From Anaerolineae bacterium (lineage in GTDB: Bacteria; Chloroflexota; Anaerolineae; UBA4142; SHND01): 64,000 nucleotides of DNA. The stretch lies in NCBI GenBank assembly GCA_021463195.1, contig JAJTXZ010000013.1:1-64000 (forward strand). The letters are read 5' to 3'. Of the stretch, positions 1 through 8,373 are shown piece by piece. The notes under the pieces are model-generated. The model was given only the letters and a program-made list of their open reading frames with translations. It was not told the origin of the DNA and searched no databases. Positions within the stretch are counted from its first letter, which is position 1. Each line of letters opens with the position of its first letter. The translations under genes were made by a program, and so were the position numbers.

Positions 1-96
1 CGCGGGCATCGCGTTTTCGGTTGACGCGGGCATCGCGTTTTCGGTTGACGCGGGCATCGCGTTTTCGATTGGCGCGGACGCTGCGTTTGCAGTTGC
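1..96 (-). repeat. 24-bp tandem repeat inside the coaE tail
   Basis: Units at 1-24 and 25-48 are identical, 49-72 differs at a few bases, and 73-96 is degenerate. The period is a multiple of three and in frame with coaE, encoding an eight-residue repeat (STENAMPA). Further copies may lie beyond the window edge. Confidence 0.9.
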
Positions 97-756
97 GGTT
101 GGCGCGGTTTCGAGCCGCAGCCATTTTTGCAGCAGCGCGGTTTTGTCGCGCGCCGTTTCGGGATTAATTTGCACAAACGCGCGCATGACTTGTACGCGCA
201 AGTCTTCGATGCTGCCGCCGTTATCAATGACAACCTGCGCGCGATTTAATTTTTCATCCACTGGCGGCTGCGAATCTAAACGCGCGTTGGCATCCGCTTC
301 GTTCATGCCGCGCTCTTGCATCAGGCGGCGTTTTTGTTCTGCACGCGGCGCGGTAACCACCCACAGCGCGTCCATGTATTCATAAATACCCGATTCGTAC
401 AGTTTCACCGCTTCGACCACCAAGATGGCGCCGGCGGCGGGCGCGTGCAAAGCGTCGCGTATCAGCAACGCCAATTCGGCGCCGACCGCTGGATGCGTGA
501 TTTGCTCCAGTATGCGTAATTTCGTCGCGTCATTGAATACAATCGCGCCAAGTTTGCGGCGATCTACCGTGCCGTCGTATGTCAAAATGTCATAGCCGAA
601 CGCTTCGATGAGCGCGCGCCATGCCGCCGTGCCGCGTCGCAGCGCCGTATGCGCGACCAAATCCGCGTCAATGACACGCGCGCCCAGCTGCGTCAAAATA
701 TCGCAGACCGTGCTTTTGCCTGTGGCGATGTTGCCCGTGAGACCGATGAGATACAT
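1..756 (-). CDS. coaE: Dephospho-CoA kinase, 3' end beyond the window
   Basis: Dephospho-CoA kinase catalyses the last step of CoA synthesis, ATP-dependent phosphorylation of dephospho-CoA, in the cytosol. The ATG at 756 opens a protein with the P-loop GLTGNIATGKST at residues 5-16 and the DxD-like motif DAD at 30-32; the rest matches the CoaE fold to about residue 205. The 252 codons in the window already exceed the usual length of about 200. The extra tail is Ala/Thr-rich and ends in tandem S-T-E-N-A-M-P-A units that run off the left edge, so the true C-terminus is not visible. It is the last of three minus-strand genes (DUF3048 lipoprotein, patatin, coaE), 72 bp after the patatin gene. Confidence 0.93.
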   Translation of the reverse strand, partial: MYLIGLTGNIATGKSTVCDILTQLGARVIDADLVAHTALRRGTAAWRALIEAFGYDILTYDGTVDRRKLGAIVFNDATKLRILEQITHPAVGAELALLIRDALHAPAAGAILVVEAVKLYESGIYEYMDALWVVTAPRAEQKRRLMQERGMNEADANARLDSQPPVDEKLNRAQVVIDNGGSIEDLRVQVMRAFVQINPETARDKTALLQKWLRLETAPTATANAASAPIENAMPASTENAMPASTENAMPA

Positions 757-828
757 GCAGAGTTTAAAAGTTAAAGTTGAATGCGGCGCGCGGAAATTCG
801 CGTTTGCCAAACGGCGCGCGCGGCGCAT

Positions 829-1728
829 TCACAATTTGGGTTCGTACAAAATCGCGCCCGGCGGCGCGTCCGTCGCGGCGACGCCCAAGTGTTGCGGCAT
901 TACGTTCGGCGTCGGATGGTCCAGATATTTTTTCGCGCGCGCATAACCTTGTTCAATCATCTCGGCAGTGCGCGAAAAATCTTGCAAGTCTATGCCCGCG
1001 AAAATATCGCCGAGCGAAATGTAATGCAAAGTGATGCCCGGTCTTTCCAGCGCGCGCTGCATTTCGCGCAACGCCTGTTGATAGGTCAACACGCCAAGCG
1101 CCTTTAACGCAATCGCGATCGCGCCTTTTTGATATGGAAACGGTCCGGGGTCTTGCAAATCCAACGCGTAAATTTCGGTGGCGCCGCGGTCAATCCCGAT
1201 GCTGATTGGCACATTGGCGACGACGCCGCCATCCACAAATTGATGCCCGTTGATTATTTCGGGATCCCACACGACCGGCAGCGCGGTGCTGGCTAGACTC
1301 GCTTCGAGCAATTTCGCTTGCGGGTCGTCGCCATACAAATACAAACGTCCCGTCTGTAAATCGGCGGCGGTCAAATACAATTTCGCTTTCAACGCGCCAA
1401 ACGTTTCGACGCCGGGCGGCAGCTGTTTTTGAAAATTTTTCGCGCGCGCCTGATGGTCATCCAAACCGTTGCCGAAAAATGCCGCGCGCAGCAGCATCCA
1501 CCATTTCGGTTTTGGAAAAATATCGCGCACGGTGGTATTCAGCCACATTTGCGCGAGGCGTTCATTCGTTTCGCGCGTCGGGTCGGTGGCAAGAAATGTG
1601 GCATTCAAGGCGCCCGCGCTGGTGCCAATAAGCATGTCGGGCGCGATGCCGCGCTCAAATAACGCGCGCATCGCGCCAACCTGAATCGGCCCGCGATTAC
1701 CTCCGCCGGAAAGCGACCATGCAAGCAC
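829..1728 (-). CDS. Patatin-like phospholipase
   Basis: Patatin-like serine acyl hydrolase with a Ser-Asp catalytic dyad, expected to cleave acyl ester bonds of phospholipids. The 299-residue protein shows the oxyanion-hole motif GGGNRG (residues 8-13), the nucleophile elbow GTSAG with Ser37, and the D-G-G motif with Asp166. There is no signal peptide, so it is probably cytosolic or peripheral to the inner membrane face. The start is a GTG at 1728; an in-frame TAA three codons upstream leaves no earlier start, and no good ribosome site is visible. It lies between the DUF3048 lipoprotein gene and coaE on the same strand. Its physiological substrate cannot be read from the sequence. Confidence 0.9.
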   Translation of the reverse strand: MLAWSLSGGGNRGPIQVGAMRALFERGIAPDMLIGTSAGALNATFLATDPTRETNERLAQMWLNTTVRDIFPKPKWWMLLRAAFFGNGLDDHQARAKNFQKQLPPGVETFGALKAKLYLTAADLQTGRLYLYGDDPQAKLLEASLASTALPVVWDPEIINGHQFVDGGVVANVPISIGIDRGATEIYALDLQDPGPFPYQKGAIAIALKALGVLTYQQALREMQRALERPGITLHYISLGDIFAGIDLQDFSRTAEMIEQGYARAKKYLDHPTPNVMPQHLGVAATDAPPGAILYEPKL

Positions 1729-1742
1729 TGGAATTTATGTCG

Positions 1743-1798
1743 TGTGATTTATGTTTGGCGTTTGCCGCCGCGTTGGATTTGAAAAAGCATAAATCACA
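1743..1798. repeat. Arm-loop palindrome between two minus-strand genes
   Basis: Perfect 11-bp arms (tgtgatttatg at 1743-1753, cataaatcaca at 1788-1798) separated by a 34-nt GC-rich loop, filling most of the 86-bp gap between the lipoprotein and patatin genes. The architecture recurs elsewhere in the window. It has no T-tract in the direction of transcription, so it is a poor intrinsic terminator. Confidence 0.6.
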
Positions 1799-1814
1799 AA
1801 ACCAAAATTATCAA

Positions 1815-3161
1815 TCATTTGATCGTTGGCGCATATCCCAATGGCGTGAGCTCGAACCAGGTGTTGCCCGGTTTGAGCGCGATCTCATTGCCGTTCGCGT
1901 CAACGAGTTTGATAAAATCGCCGAGCGCGGGACGTTCCCAGCGCGCGTTGATTTGCGCGCCGTCGCGAAATACTTGCGCCGCGCCGCTGCCGACTAAATC
2001 CACAAACGCGCTGTACGAATTCAGCGTGTCTTCGACAAAATCGGTCGGTTCATATTTTACATTCAAAATGACCAGATTTGATGTCGCGATTTGTTCGCTC
2101 GTCGCGGCGCCGATTTGACATCCTTTGCCCCACACGCCGTTCAACGCGTATTGTTGGGTGTTGTGCGGCGCGCCATTTACAAAGCGCAGATATTTGCCCG
2201 TCGCGGCGTCGTAACGCCATTCAATCACGCCCGCCGCGTACACGGGCCACGGTTTATGGTCGAGCGCAATCGTGTTTGCGGGCGAACCGTTTGGCGCGTC
2301 ATTGGAAAATTGAAAACCGCGCAGCGTCGGCGCGCCGCTTTGCTTTTTGGCGGCGATAAAATCTTGCACGTGTTCGACGCTCGACAAAACGCGCGTGCGC
2401 CAATCGGTTCCATCAATACAAATGGCGCCATTTTGCAAATCGCCATCGAGATTGCGGTCTTTCCATGGCAGCTGCGAAATCAGATACCGCGTGCCGTCGC
2501 TGCCGCCGGAACTAATCAACACGCCGTCGAACATTGGCATCAGCGACGCGTTCACCGCGCGCGCGGAACGCAGCGGGCGAAATGAACCATTCTGCCCCAA
2601 AAAGACGAGCGTGAAACGCGTCACCGCAAAAACCATATTTTTTTGGTCAATCATTTCTTCCCAGACCAAATCGGCTTGATTAAAACCGGCGTGAATAGGG
2701 CGCGCGTTCGGGTCATTGCCGATGCGCGCTAGCACGGGTCTTCGTTGCAACAACGCGGGGTCGCTCACTTCCAGCCCGGTCAACGGATTTACATTGGCGG
2801 GACGCGCAATTGGCGCGAGCGTGGACGGCGCGATATTTTTGAAATATTCGATTAATGGCGCCATCGTCCACACGGTCAAGCCGCCGCCGGCGGGAGCGTT
2901 CTGTGACGACGCTTGTGACGGCGGTTGTGTCGCCGCCGCTTGGGTCGGTTCGGGCAAAGGAGTGGCAGTGTTGGTGGGCAGCGCGGTCGCGGTCGGAATG
3001 ATTTGCGTCGGCGGCGGTTTCGATGTGGCGGTCGGAATGGGCGTGCGCGTGGGGTGACGCGTGGGCGTAGGCGCGGGCGTAGGCGTTGGTTCGGGACTGC
3101 ACGCCGCCAAAGCAATGGGCAATACTAGCAGGATGAAAAATAAAAAAGCGCCGCGGGGCAT
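1815..3161 (-). CDS. DUF3048 (YerB-like) lipoprotein
   Basis: Exported lipoprotein of 448 residues. The N-terminus is a lipoprotein signal peptide ending in the lipobox LAAC near residue 20, followed by a long low-complexity Thr/Pro linker to about residue 95. The folded part begins with NPLTGLEVSDPALLQRRPV and contains the block around FRPLRSAR and GGSDG, characteristic of the DUF3048 family (Bacillus YerB). The biochemical role of the family is not established. The ATG at 3161 is preceded by a GGAG-containing ribosome site, and a TATAAT on the minus strand lies at 3188-3193. It probably heads the three-gene run leading to coaE. Confidence 0.87.
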   Translation of the reverse strand: MPRGAFLFFILLVLPIALAACSPEPTPTPAPTPTRHPTRTPIPTATSKPPPTQIIPTATALPTNTATPLPEPTQAAATQPPSQASSQNAPAGGGLTVWTMAPLIEYFKNIAPSTLAPIARPANVNPLTGLEVSDPALLQRRPVLARIGNDPNARPIHAGFNQADLVWEEMIDQKNMVFAVTRFTLVFLGQNGSFRPLRSARAVNASLMPMFDGVLISSGGSDGTRYLISQLPWKDRNLDGDLQNGAICIDGTDWRTRVLSSVEHVQDFIAAKKQSGAPTLRGFQFSNDAPNGSPANTIALDHKPWPVYAAGVIEWRYDAATGKYLRFVNGAPHNTQQYALNGVWGKGCQIGAATSEQIATSNLVILNVKYEPTDFVEDTLNSYSAFVDLVGSGAAQVFRDGAQINARWERPALGDFIKLVDANGNEIALKPGNTWFELTPLGYAPTIK

Positions 3162-3257
3162 CGCAAACTCCAGAATAGATTAGCGTGATTATAACTGACG
3201 TGCCGCGCTCTTACAAAACATGCCGCGTCACAATGTTTCGTGTTGCTTTTTGGCTGT

Positions 3258-3263
3258 GATAAT
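3258..3263 (+). promoter_or_regulatory. Putative -10 box close to a start codon
   Basis: GATAAT hexamer ending 9 nt before the ATG at 3273; a transcript from it would have a very short leader or none. Confidence 0.35.
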
Positions 3264-3272
3264 ATCGTAGGG

Positions 3273-5150
3273 ATGAAAAATGACACCGCCGCGGCGCGTT
3301 CACGCAGCGCGTTCGCGCGCGCGCTATTTTGGATCGTGGCGCTTGGGTTGGGCGGCTATGCCGCGCTGACGGTATGGCTCGCGTGGAGCGGAATATTTTT
3401 TCCGTACCAGTTGGATTATGGCGAAGGCATCGTGCTGTGGTTTGCGCGCCAACTCGCGCGCGGGCAGGCGATTTATTTTCCGTTGGGCGCGCCGTACGCG
3501 ACGAGCAATTATCCGCCGGTGTATTTGCTATTGACCGCGTTGGGCGATGGCTGGTTTGGCGCGTCGTACGTGTGGGGCCGCTTTTTGAATTTCGCCGCGA
3601 CGTTGCTGGTCACGGCGCTCATCATTCGCATTGTGCGCGGCGAAACGCGCGCCTGGGGCGCGGCGTGGATCGCAGGACTTTGGTTTTTCGGTTCCACCTT
3701 TGTATATCACTGGGCGCCGCTGCTGCGAATTGATATGCTCGGCATTGCGTTCGCGTTGGCGGGCATTGTGTGCGTGTGGCGTTGGGAGCGCGGCGGCGCG
3801 CGAGCGCGTTGGCTGCTCGCGGCGGCGGGAATTTTTTTGCTGCTCGCGCTGTACACCAAACATTCGTTGGTGTTTGCGCCGCTCGCGGCGACAAGCGCGA
3901 TTTTTTTGCGCGATAAACGCGCGGGCATTTTGTTTGCGCTGAGCTTGCTCGGCGTCGGCGGCGTGATTTTTTTGGCGCTCGAACTTTGGACGCGCGGCGG
4001 TTGGAGTTTTGGTTTGCTTGCGGCGAACGCGACGGTGTGGACGGCGCGCGTTTTTGCGCCGCTCGTATTCGATTTTGTCGTGACGCATGCGGCATTATTG
4101 ATTCTCGGCGCGGTGAGTTGGAGTCAACGCGTATGGCGCGCGTGGCGCGCGCGCGCGCCGCGAAAAATCGGCGTGTTGGAATTGTACGCGGCGGCGGCGT
4201 TATGTTCGGTGAGCTTGGCGGGACGCGAAGGCGCGTGGGAAAATTATTTTTTCGAGGCGCTGGCGCTGACGTGCGTGTTTGCGGGCATTACGCTGGCGCA
4301 ATGGTTGACGCTGCCGCGCGCGCGCTGGTTGGCGTACGCGTTACTGTTGGCGCAGCTCGCGTTATTTTGGCGTGACCATGACCCGCGCATCGCGCAGCGT
4401 TTGTTTGACGAAACGCGCGCGGCGAACGAACGCATCGCGCCGCTGCTGCGCGCCACACGCGGCGCGGTGATTTCCGAAGACATGGGTTTATTGGTGACGA
4501 ATGACAAACCGGTGCTGTATTACACGTTTCCGTACAGCACGCTCGCGCGCGCGGGCAAATGGGACCAGCATTGGGAAATCGAAAATTTGCGCGCGGGCGC
4601 TTTTTCGTTAGTCGTGTTGATGCAAGGCACGCGCGCGGACGTGGACCATTTTGGCAATTTCACGCGCGCCTTTATGTCGGCGCTGGATTATGGGTATGCG
4701 GTGACGACGCAAGACGCGCGCTATCAAGTGTATGCGCCCGCGCCGCTGCGCTTTTTTGAACCGCGCGCGACGTTTGGCGACTTGTTTGAATTGGTCGGGT
4801 GGGATGTGACGCCGCTCACTTTGCGCGCGGACCAAGATTTGGAGGTGACGCTGCTGTGGCGCGCGTTACGCAAACCGCCGATGCGTTATACGGGTTTTGT
4901 TCATTTGGAAGACGCGCACGGAGCGGTGTTGGCGCAGGACGACCACGAGCCGAAACAGGGCGCGTATCCGACGCCGTTGTGGGCGTCCGCTGAAATGGCG
5001 CGTGATACGTTTCATTTGAAAATTCCCGCGTCGTTAGCGCCGGGCGAATATGTTTTGCGCGTGGGCTGGTACGAGACGGATTCGCAGGATCGCCTGAGTT
5101 TGCCCGACGGCGCGGATTTTGTGGAATTGAAAAAATTTACCGTGCCGTGA
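3273..5150 (+). CDS. Polytopic GT-C-like membrane glycosyltransferase with C-terminal beta domain
   Basis: Large inner-membrane protein (625 residues from the chosen ATG) with about a dozen hydrophobic segments. An early loop, QLDYGEGIV, has the acidic pair placed as in GT-C (ArnT/GT39-like) lipid-phospho-sugar glycosyltransferases, so transfer of a sugar from a polyprenyl phosphate donor on the outer face is likely but not shown. The last ~115 residues (from FGDLFELVGWDV) form a predicted beta-sandwich with the words LLWRAL, GFVHLED and LAPGEYVLRVGWY. The same module ends the protein encoded at 54382-56724. A GTG at 3240 is an alternative start; the ATG at 3273 follows GTAGGG and a -10-like box. 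Confidence 0.72.
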   Translation: MKNDTAAARSRSAFARALFWIVALGLGGYAALTVWLAWSGIFFPYQLDYGEGIVLWFARQLARGQAIYFPLGAPYATSNYPPVYLLLTALGDGWFGASYVWGRFLNFAATLLVTALIIRIVRGETRAWGAAWIAGLWFFGSTFVYHWAPLLRIDMLGIAFALAGIVCVWRWERGGARARWLLAAAGIFLLLALYTKHSLVFAPLAATSAIFLRDKRAGILFALSLLGVGGVIFLALELWTRGGWSFGLLAANATVWTARVFAPLVFDFVVTHAALLILGAVSWSQRVWRAWRARAPRKIGVLELYAAAALCSVSLAGREGAWENYFFEALALTCVFAGITLAQWLTLPRARWLAYALLLAQLALFWRDHDPRIAQRLFDETRAANERIAPLLRATRGAVISEDMGLLVTNDKPVLYYTFPYSTLARAGKWDQHWEIENLRAGAFSLVVLMQGTRADVDHFGNFTRAFMSALDYGYAVTTQDARYQVYAPAPLRFFEPRATFGDLFELVGWDVTPLTLRADQDLEVTLLWRALRKPPMRYTGFVHLEDAHGAVLAQDDHEPKQGAYPTPLWASAEMARDTFHLKIPASLAPGEYVLRVGWYETDSQDRLSLPDGADFVELKKFTVP

Positions 5151-5153
5151 CGT

Positions 5154-5717
5154 TCAGCCAGCATTGGGTGTTGGCGTTGCGGCGGGAGTGGACGCCAGAC
5201 AATTAAAATTGCGGCGCAGCTGCGCCGCGCGCGCATTCGCGGGATCCAATGCCAACGCTTGCGAGAGTAACGCGCAGCCACGCGTTTGATCGTATTTGAA
5301 CGCGAGACTCGCGAGCTGCACAAACATTTCCGCTTGTTCCAATGGGCGGGCGCGCGCGCCATAGATTTGCGCGGCGCGTTCATATTCCGCGCGCGCGGCG
5401 TTTTCATCTTGCAAGGCGAAATAATAGCCCCACGCTAAAAGACGATGCGGTTCCGCCGCGTCGGGATAGCGGCGCGCCATGTCCAAAAGGCGAAGTCGCG
5501 CGCATTCAAACGCGCGGGTGTGGTCGGGGCGCGTGCCGTCCAACGCTTTGAGTTGACTGACGCCCCAGCAATCGGTGAGGATTTGTTGCAGAACGGTCCC
5601 GGCGACAGGGACCGGCGTTGGCGTGGCAGGTTCGGCGCTACATCCCGCCGCCAACATCGCGAATACACCGCAGGCGATCAAAAGCTTGGCGCGTAACACG
5701 GAAATATCGTAACGCAA
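5154..5717 (-). CDS. Small TPR-like lipoprotein
   Basis: 187-residue exported lipoprotein: hydrophobic signal sequence with lipobox LAAGC at about residues 22-26, a Thr/Pro-rich linker, then alpha-helical repeats with tetratricopeptide-like spacing (AEPHRLLAWGYYFALQDE, ALALDPANARAAQLRR). It ends in a TPAATPTP tail. The function is unknown; TPR lipoproteins commonly scaffold protein complexes at the envelope. It converges on the glycosyltransferase gene with only 3 bp between the stops, leaving no room for a separate terminator. Confidence 0.65.
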   Translation of the reverse strand: MRYDISVLRAKLLIACGVFAMLAAGCSAEPATPTPVPVAGTVLQQILTDCWGVSQLKALDGTRPDHTRAFECARLRLLDMARRYPDAAEPHRLLAWGYYFALQDENAARAEYERAAQIYGARARPLEQAEMFVQLASLAFKYDQTRGCALLSQALALDPANARAAQLRRNFNCLASTPAATPTPNAG

Positions 5718-5757
5718 ATTATACGGGAGTCAAAAATATCCAGTTGATTGGATGGCG

Positions 5758-6297
5758 CTAATTTTTGGCGATGGCGGCTGCGGCGCGGCGCAAATAGCGC
5801 GCTTGAATTTGTTTGTGCATTCTGCCTTGCAGCGCGCCATAAAGCGCGATTCCATTTTTGCCGCCCAAATATGCGACGAACCGCGGCGGATAGCGGCGAA
5901 TGATGGAATATAATTTTAGCGCGTCGGCTTGCCACTCTGCGCCGAGATAAAAACGGCCGCCATAATTGACGCGATGCGCGAGCAAAAAACCGCCGGCGAT
6001 GCGCCAACTGGTTTCGGCGCGCTCGGCGTTGACCAAAGTTTCTTGTTCGGCGAAAATTATGGCGACTTTGTTCAAGGGCATACGCAGGCGGATGACGCCG
6101 TCCGTTTGTTCCACTCGGATGCGCGCGAGGCGATGTTGCGCGACCGTTTCCAAATAAAGCTGCACTAGCTCTTGCGCCAGCGTTTCATCGAGCGCAAAAT
6201 GCGGCGCAAGCTGCGCGCGCGGAATGAGCAGCCAATCGTCAGCGTCGAGTTTGTTTTGCGCGTCGAACCGGAAATGATGCTCTACGGGAAACGACAT
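5758..6297 (-). CDS. Hypothetical protein
   Basis: 179-residue protein from the ATG at 6297 (MSFPVEHHFRFDAQ). An upstream extension to 6363 is open, but the ATG at 6297 follows a TAGAAT-type -10 sequence on the same strand at a leaderless-like distance. No signal peptide or membrane helix is seen. The sequence looks like an alpha/beta soluble protein with a basic C-terminus (GRMHKQIQARYLRRAAAAIAKN). I do not recognise the family. It is divergent from the glycosyltransferase gene at 6381, sharing an 83-bp promoter region. Confidence 0.6.
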   Translation of the reverse strand: MSFPVEHHFRFDAQNKLDADDWLLIPRAQLAPHFALDETLAQELVQLYLETVAQHRLARIRVEQTDGVIRLRMPLNKVAIIFAEQETLVNAERAETSWRIAGGFLLAHRVNYGGRFYLGAEWQADALKLYSIIRRYPPRFVAYLGGKNGIALYGALQGRMHKQIQARYLRRAAAAIAKN

Positions 6298-6368
6298 TGA
6301 GGCGATTCTAGCATCGCCAATCACAGATAGCAAATAGCGGCGCGCGCGATGCCTTATTCGCACTATGC

Positions 6369-6374
6369 TATAAT
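6369..6374 (+). promoter_or_regulatory. TATAAT -10 box for a probably leaderless transcript
   Basis: Perfect TATAAT ending 6 nt before the GTG at 6381, so transcription would start at or within one or two bases of the start codon. No ribosome binding site fits between them. Confidence 0.55.
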
Positions 6375-6380
6375 TCTCGC

Positions 6381-7259
6381 GTGCGCTCTGAACAACTTTC
6401 GATTTTAATCCCCGCGTTTAACGAAGCCGCGACGATTGGCGAAATCATTCCGCAGTTGCGACAGCAATATCCCGACGCTGAAATTTTGGTCATAGACGAC
6501 GGCTCGACGGACGAAACCGCGCAGTTGGCGGAAGCGGCGACGGCGCGCGTATTGCGGCATCCGTACAACAAAGGCAATGGCGCGTCCGTGAAAACGGGTT
6601 TGCGTAATGCGACGCGCGAGGTGATTGTCATTTTCGACGCGGACGGACAACACGACGCGGCGGATATTGAAAAAATCGTCAATCAGATCGGCGTGTACGA
6701 TTTGGTCGTCGGCGCGCGCGATGAAAATTCGCAAACCGATTTTGGACGACGGATGTATCATCACGTTTTGAATATGCTCGCGACGTACCTTTCGGGACTG
6801 CGCGTGCCGGACGCCACTTCGGGTTTTCGCGCGGCACGGCGCAAAGATTTGCTGCAATTCATTCATCTTTTGCCGAACGGTTTTTCGACGCCGGTGACGA
6901 CTTCGCTTGCGTTCATCAAGGCGGGTTATGCGGTGCGCTTTATGCCGACGACCATGTTGAAACGGCAGGGAGGGGTGAGTAAAATCAAACCCGTGCGCGA
7001 CGGCACGCGTTTTATCATTATCGCGTTTCGGATGAGCACCATGTTCGCGCCACTGAAATTATTTTTGCCGGTGAGCGTGGCGCTATTTTTGATTGCGCTG
7101 TTGTATACCATCGTGGACATTTTATTTTTTACGCACCGCTTGTACATCACCAATTCCGCCGTGCTGCTTTTTACGATGGCGCTTTTGATTTTTTTAATCG
7201 GACTCGTCGCCGAACAGATTGCCGCGCTGCGCTTTGAACGCGTGGGCAAAGAGGATTGA
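6381..7259 (+). CDS. Family 2 glycosyltransferase, dolichol-phosphate-mannose-synthase type
   Basis: GT-A-fold transferase (292 residues) expected to move a sugar from a nucleotide sugar to polyprenyl phosphate at the cytosolic face. The N-terminal domain starts LSILIPAFNEAATIGEII, has the nucleotide-binding DDGSTDET motif near residue 38 and the metal-binding FDADGQHD (DxD) near residue 82. Two C-terminal hydrophobic segments anchor it (about 215-270), as in the GtrB/DPM1-with-tail group. The start is a GTG directly downstream of TATAAT, suggesting a leaderless message. The stop overlaps the next start, so it is translationally coupled to the flippase-like protein. Together they suggest a lipid-linked sugar pathway. 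Confidence 0.88.
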   Translation: MRSEQLSILIPAFNEAATIGEIIPQLRQQYPDAEILVIDDGSTDETAQLAEAATARVLRHPYNKGNGASVKTGLRNATREVIVIFDADGQHDAADIEKIVNQIGVYDLVVGARDENSQTDFGRRMYHHVLNMLATYLSGLRVPDATSGFRAARRKDLLQFIHLLPNGFSTPVTTSLAFIKAGYAVRFMPTTMLKRQGGVSKIKPVRDGTRFIIIAFRMSTMFAPLKLFLPVSVALFLIALLYTIVDILFFTHRLYITNSAVLLFTMALLIFLIGLVAEQIAALRFERVGKED

Positions 7260-8251
7260 TGCGCTGGATTAAACAACATCAAACTTGGCTGCGCGTGTTG
7301 GGCTTGGGCGCGCTGGTGGCATTCGTCTTGTGGCTCAAAGTGGATTTGGGCGCGACGGTCGAGATTTTGCGCGCGGCGAATCTGTGGTGGATCGCTTTGG
7401 CGCTGCTGGGGTTCATTCCCTTTTTGCTCATCAAGGCGTGGCGTTGGCAAATTATTTTGCGCGACCTCGGCGTGCCGATTCCATTTCGGCAAGCGACGCG
7501 TCTGTACGCGTTGGGCTTGGGCGCGGGCATGCTCACGCCCGGCAATGTCGGCGATGCGGTCAAAGCGGCGTATTTCCGCGAACGCGGTTTCAGTCAAGCG
7601 GTGATTTCGATTGTGCTGGACCGCATTTGGGATGTTTTGATTTTGCTCTTGCTCGCGGGCAGCGGCATTTTTATTTTTTCGCAAATCGCGGCGGGGCAAT
7701 GGCTTGTGTTGGCGCTGCTGTTGGGTGGAACGCTTGCCGCGCTGTTTGTCACGATTCATCCGCGCACCCAGCGCTGGCTGTTTCAATTTTTTATGCGTCT
7801 GCGTAAAAAATCGTCCGACGCGCATTACGCGCCCGCGGCATTGACGCCCCAGCAAGCGTTGACGCAATTCGCGCTCAGCGTGTTGGCGACGCTGGTGGTT
7901 TATGCGCGTTTATTTTGCATCGCCGCCGCGGTGGGAATTTTTCTGCCGCCGTTGCCGTTCGTGGCTGCCATGTCGCTGTCCAGCATCGCGCAGCTCGTGT
8001 CGTTTATCCCCGGCGGCGTGGGCCCGCGCGAAGCTCTGTTGATTTTGCTCGCGCCCGCGCTCGGCATTTCAGCCGCGCAAGCGCTCGCGCTCGCCGCGCT
8101 CATGTTTTTGCTGCAACTGCAAAACGGCATTATCGGGTTCGCGGTTTGGATTTTGGACAAACCGCCGCGCGCTCAACGTCCGCAAACCGCCGACAGCGAT
8201 GTGTCGCCAATCTCAAAGCTCCCAGTTCCAAGCTCAAAACTTGAATCGTAA
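7259..8251 (+). CDS. Flippase-like integral membrane protein (LPG synthase TM / UPF0104 family)
   Basis: 330-residue protein with about eight membrane helices and the family pattern of the lysylphosphatidylglycerol-synthetase transmembrane region: KAWRWQIILRDLG, LGLGAGMLTPGNVGDAVKAAYF and VSFIPGGVGPREALL. Members are often fused to or neighbours of glycosyltransferases and are thought to move or modify lipid-linked substrates; the exact activity is unproven. The ATG at 7259 overlaps the TGA of the upstream GT2 gene by one base; a TTG codon at 7256 is an alternative. The C-terminal ~25 residues are polar and low complexity. Confidence 0.82.
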   Translation: MRWIKQHQTWLRVLGLGALVAFVLWLKVDLGATVEILRAANLWWIALALLGFIPFLLIKAWRWQIILRDLGVPIPFRQATRLYALGLGAGMLTPGNVGDAVKAAYFRERGFSQAVISIVLDRIWDVLILLLLAGSGIFIFSQIAAGQWLVLALLLGGTLAALFVTIHPRTQRWLFQFFMRLRKKSSDAHYAPAALTPQQALTQFALSVLATLVVYARLFCIAAAVGIFLPPLPFVAAMSLSSIAQLVSFIPGGVGPREALLILLAPALGISAAQALALAALMFLLQLQNGIIGFAVWILDKPPRAQRPQTADSDVSPISKLPVPSSKLES

Positions 8252-8281
8252 AGCTCGAATCTAGAGCGAATTCCTAGCTCG

Positions 8282-8335
8282 TTTGTGGGACAAGATCTTT
8301 CGGGTTTTCGGAAACCCGAAAGGTCTACCCACAAA
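8282..8335. terminator. Nested hairpin after the flippase-like gene
   Basis: Inner stem of 11 bp (ctttcgggttt at 8297-8307 with its complement at 8312-8322, loop tcgg) within outer arms tttgtggg/cccacaaa (8282-8289, 8328-8335). It could terminate transcription, but no T-tract follows; it also fits the palindromic-element class seen across the window. Confidence 0.45.
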
Positions 8336-8373
8336 TCAAAGTGGAATCGGCTCTAGAATCCCAAGCGCTTATC

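Noticed and set aside
1-96. 24-bp tandem repeat as a CRISPR array
   Set aside because: Units are contiguous without spacers and encode an in-frame peptide repeat of coaE.
1719-3128. Long open frames on the opposite strand of the patatin and DUF3048 genes
   Set aside because: They mirror real genes in a GC-rich sequence, have no family motifs and no start context, and consist of Arg/Ala/Pro-rich text.
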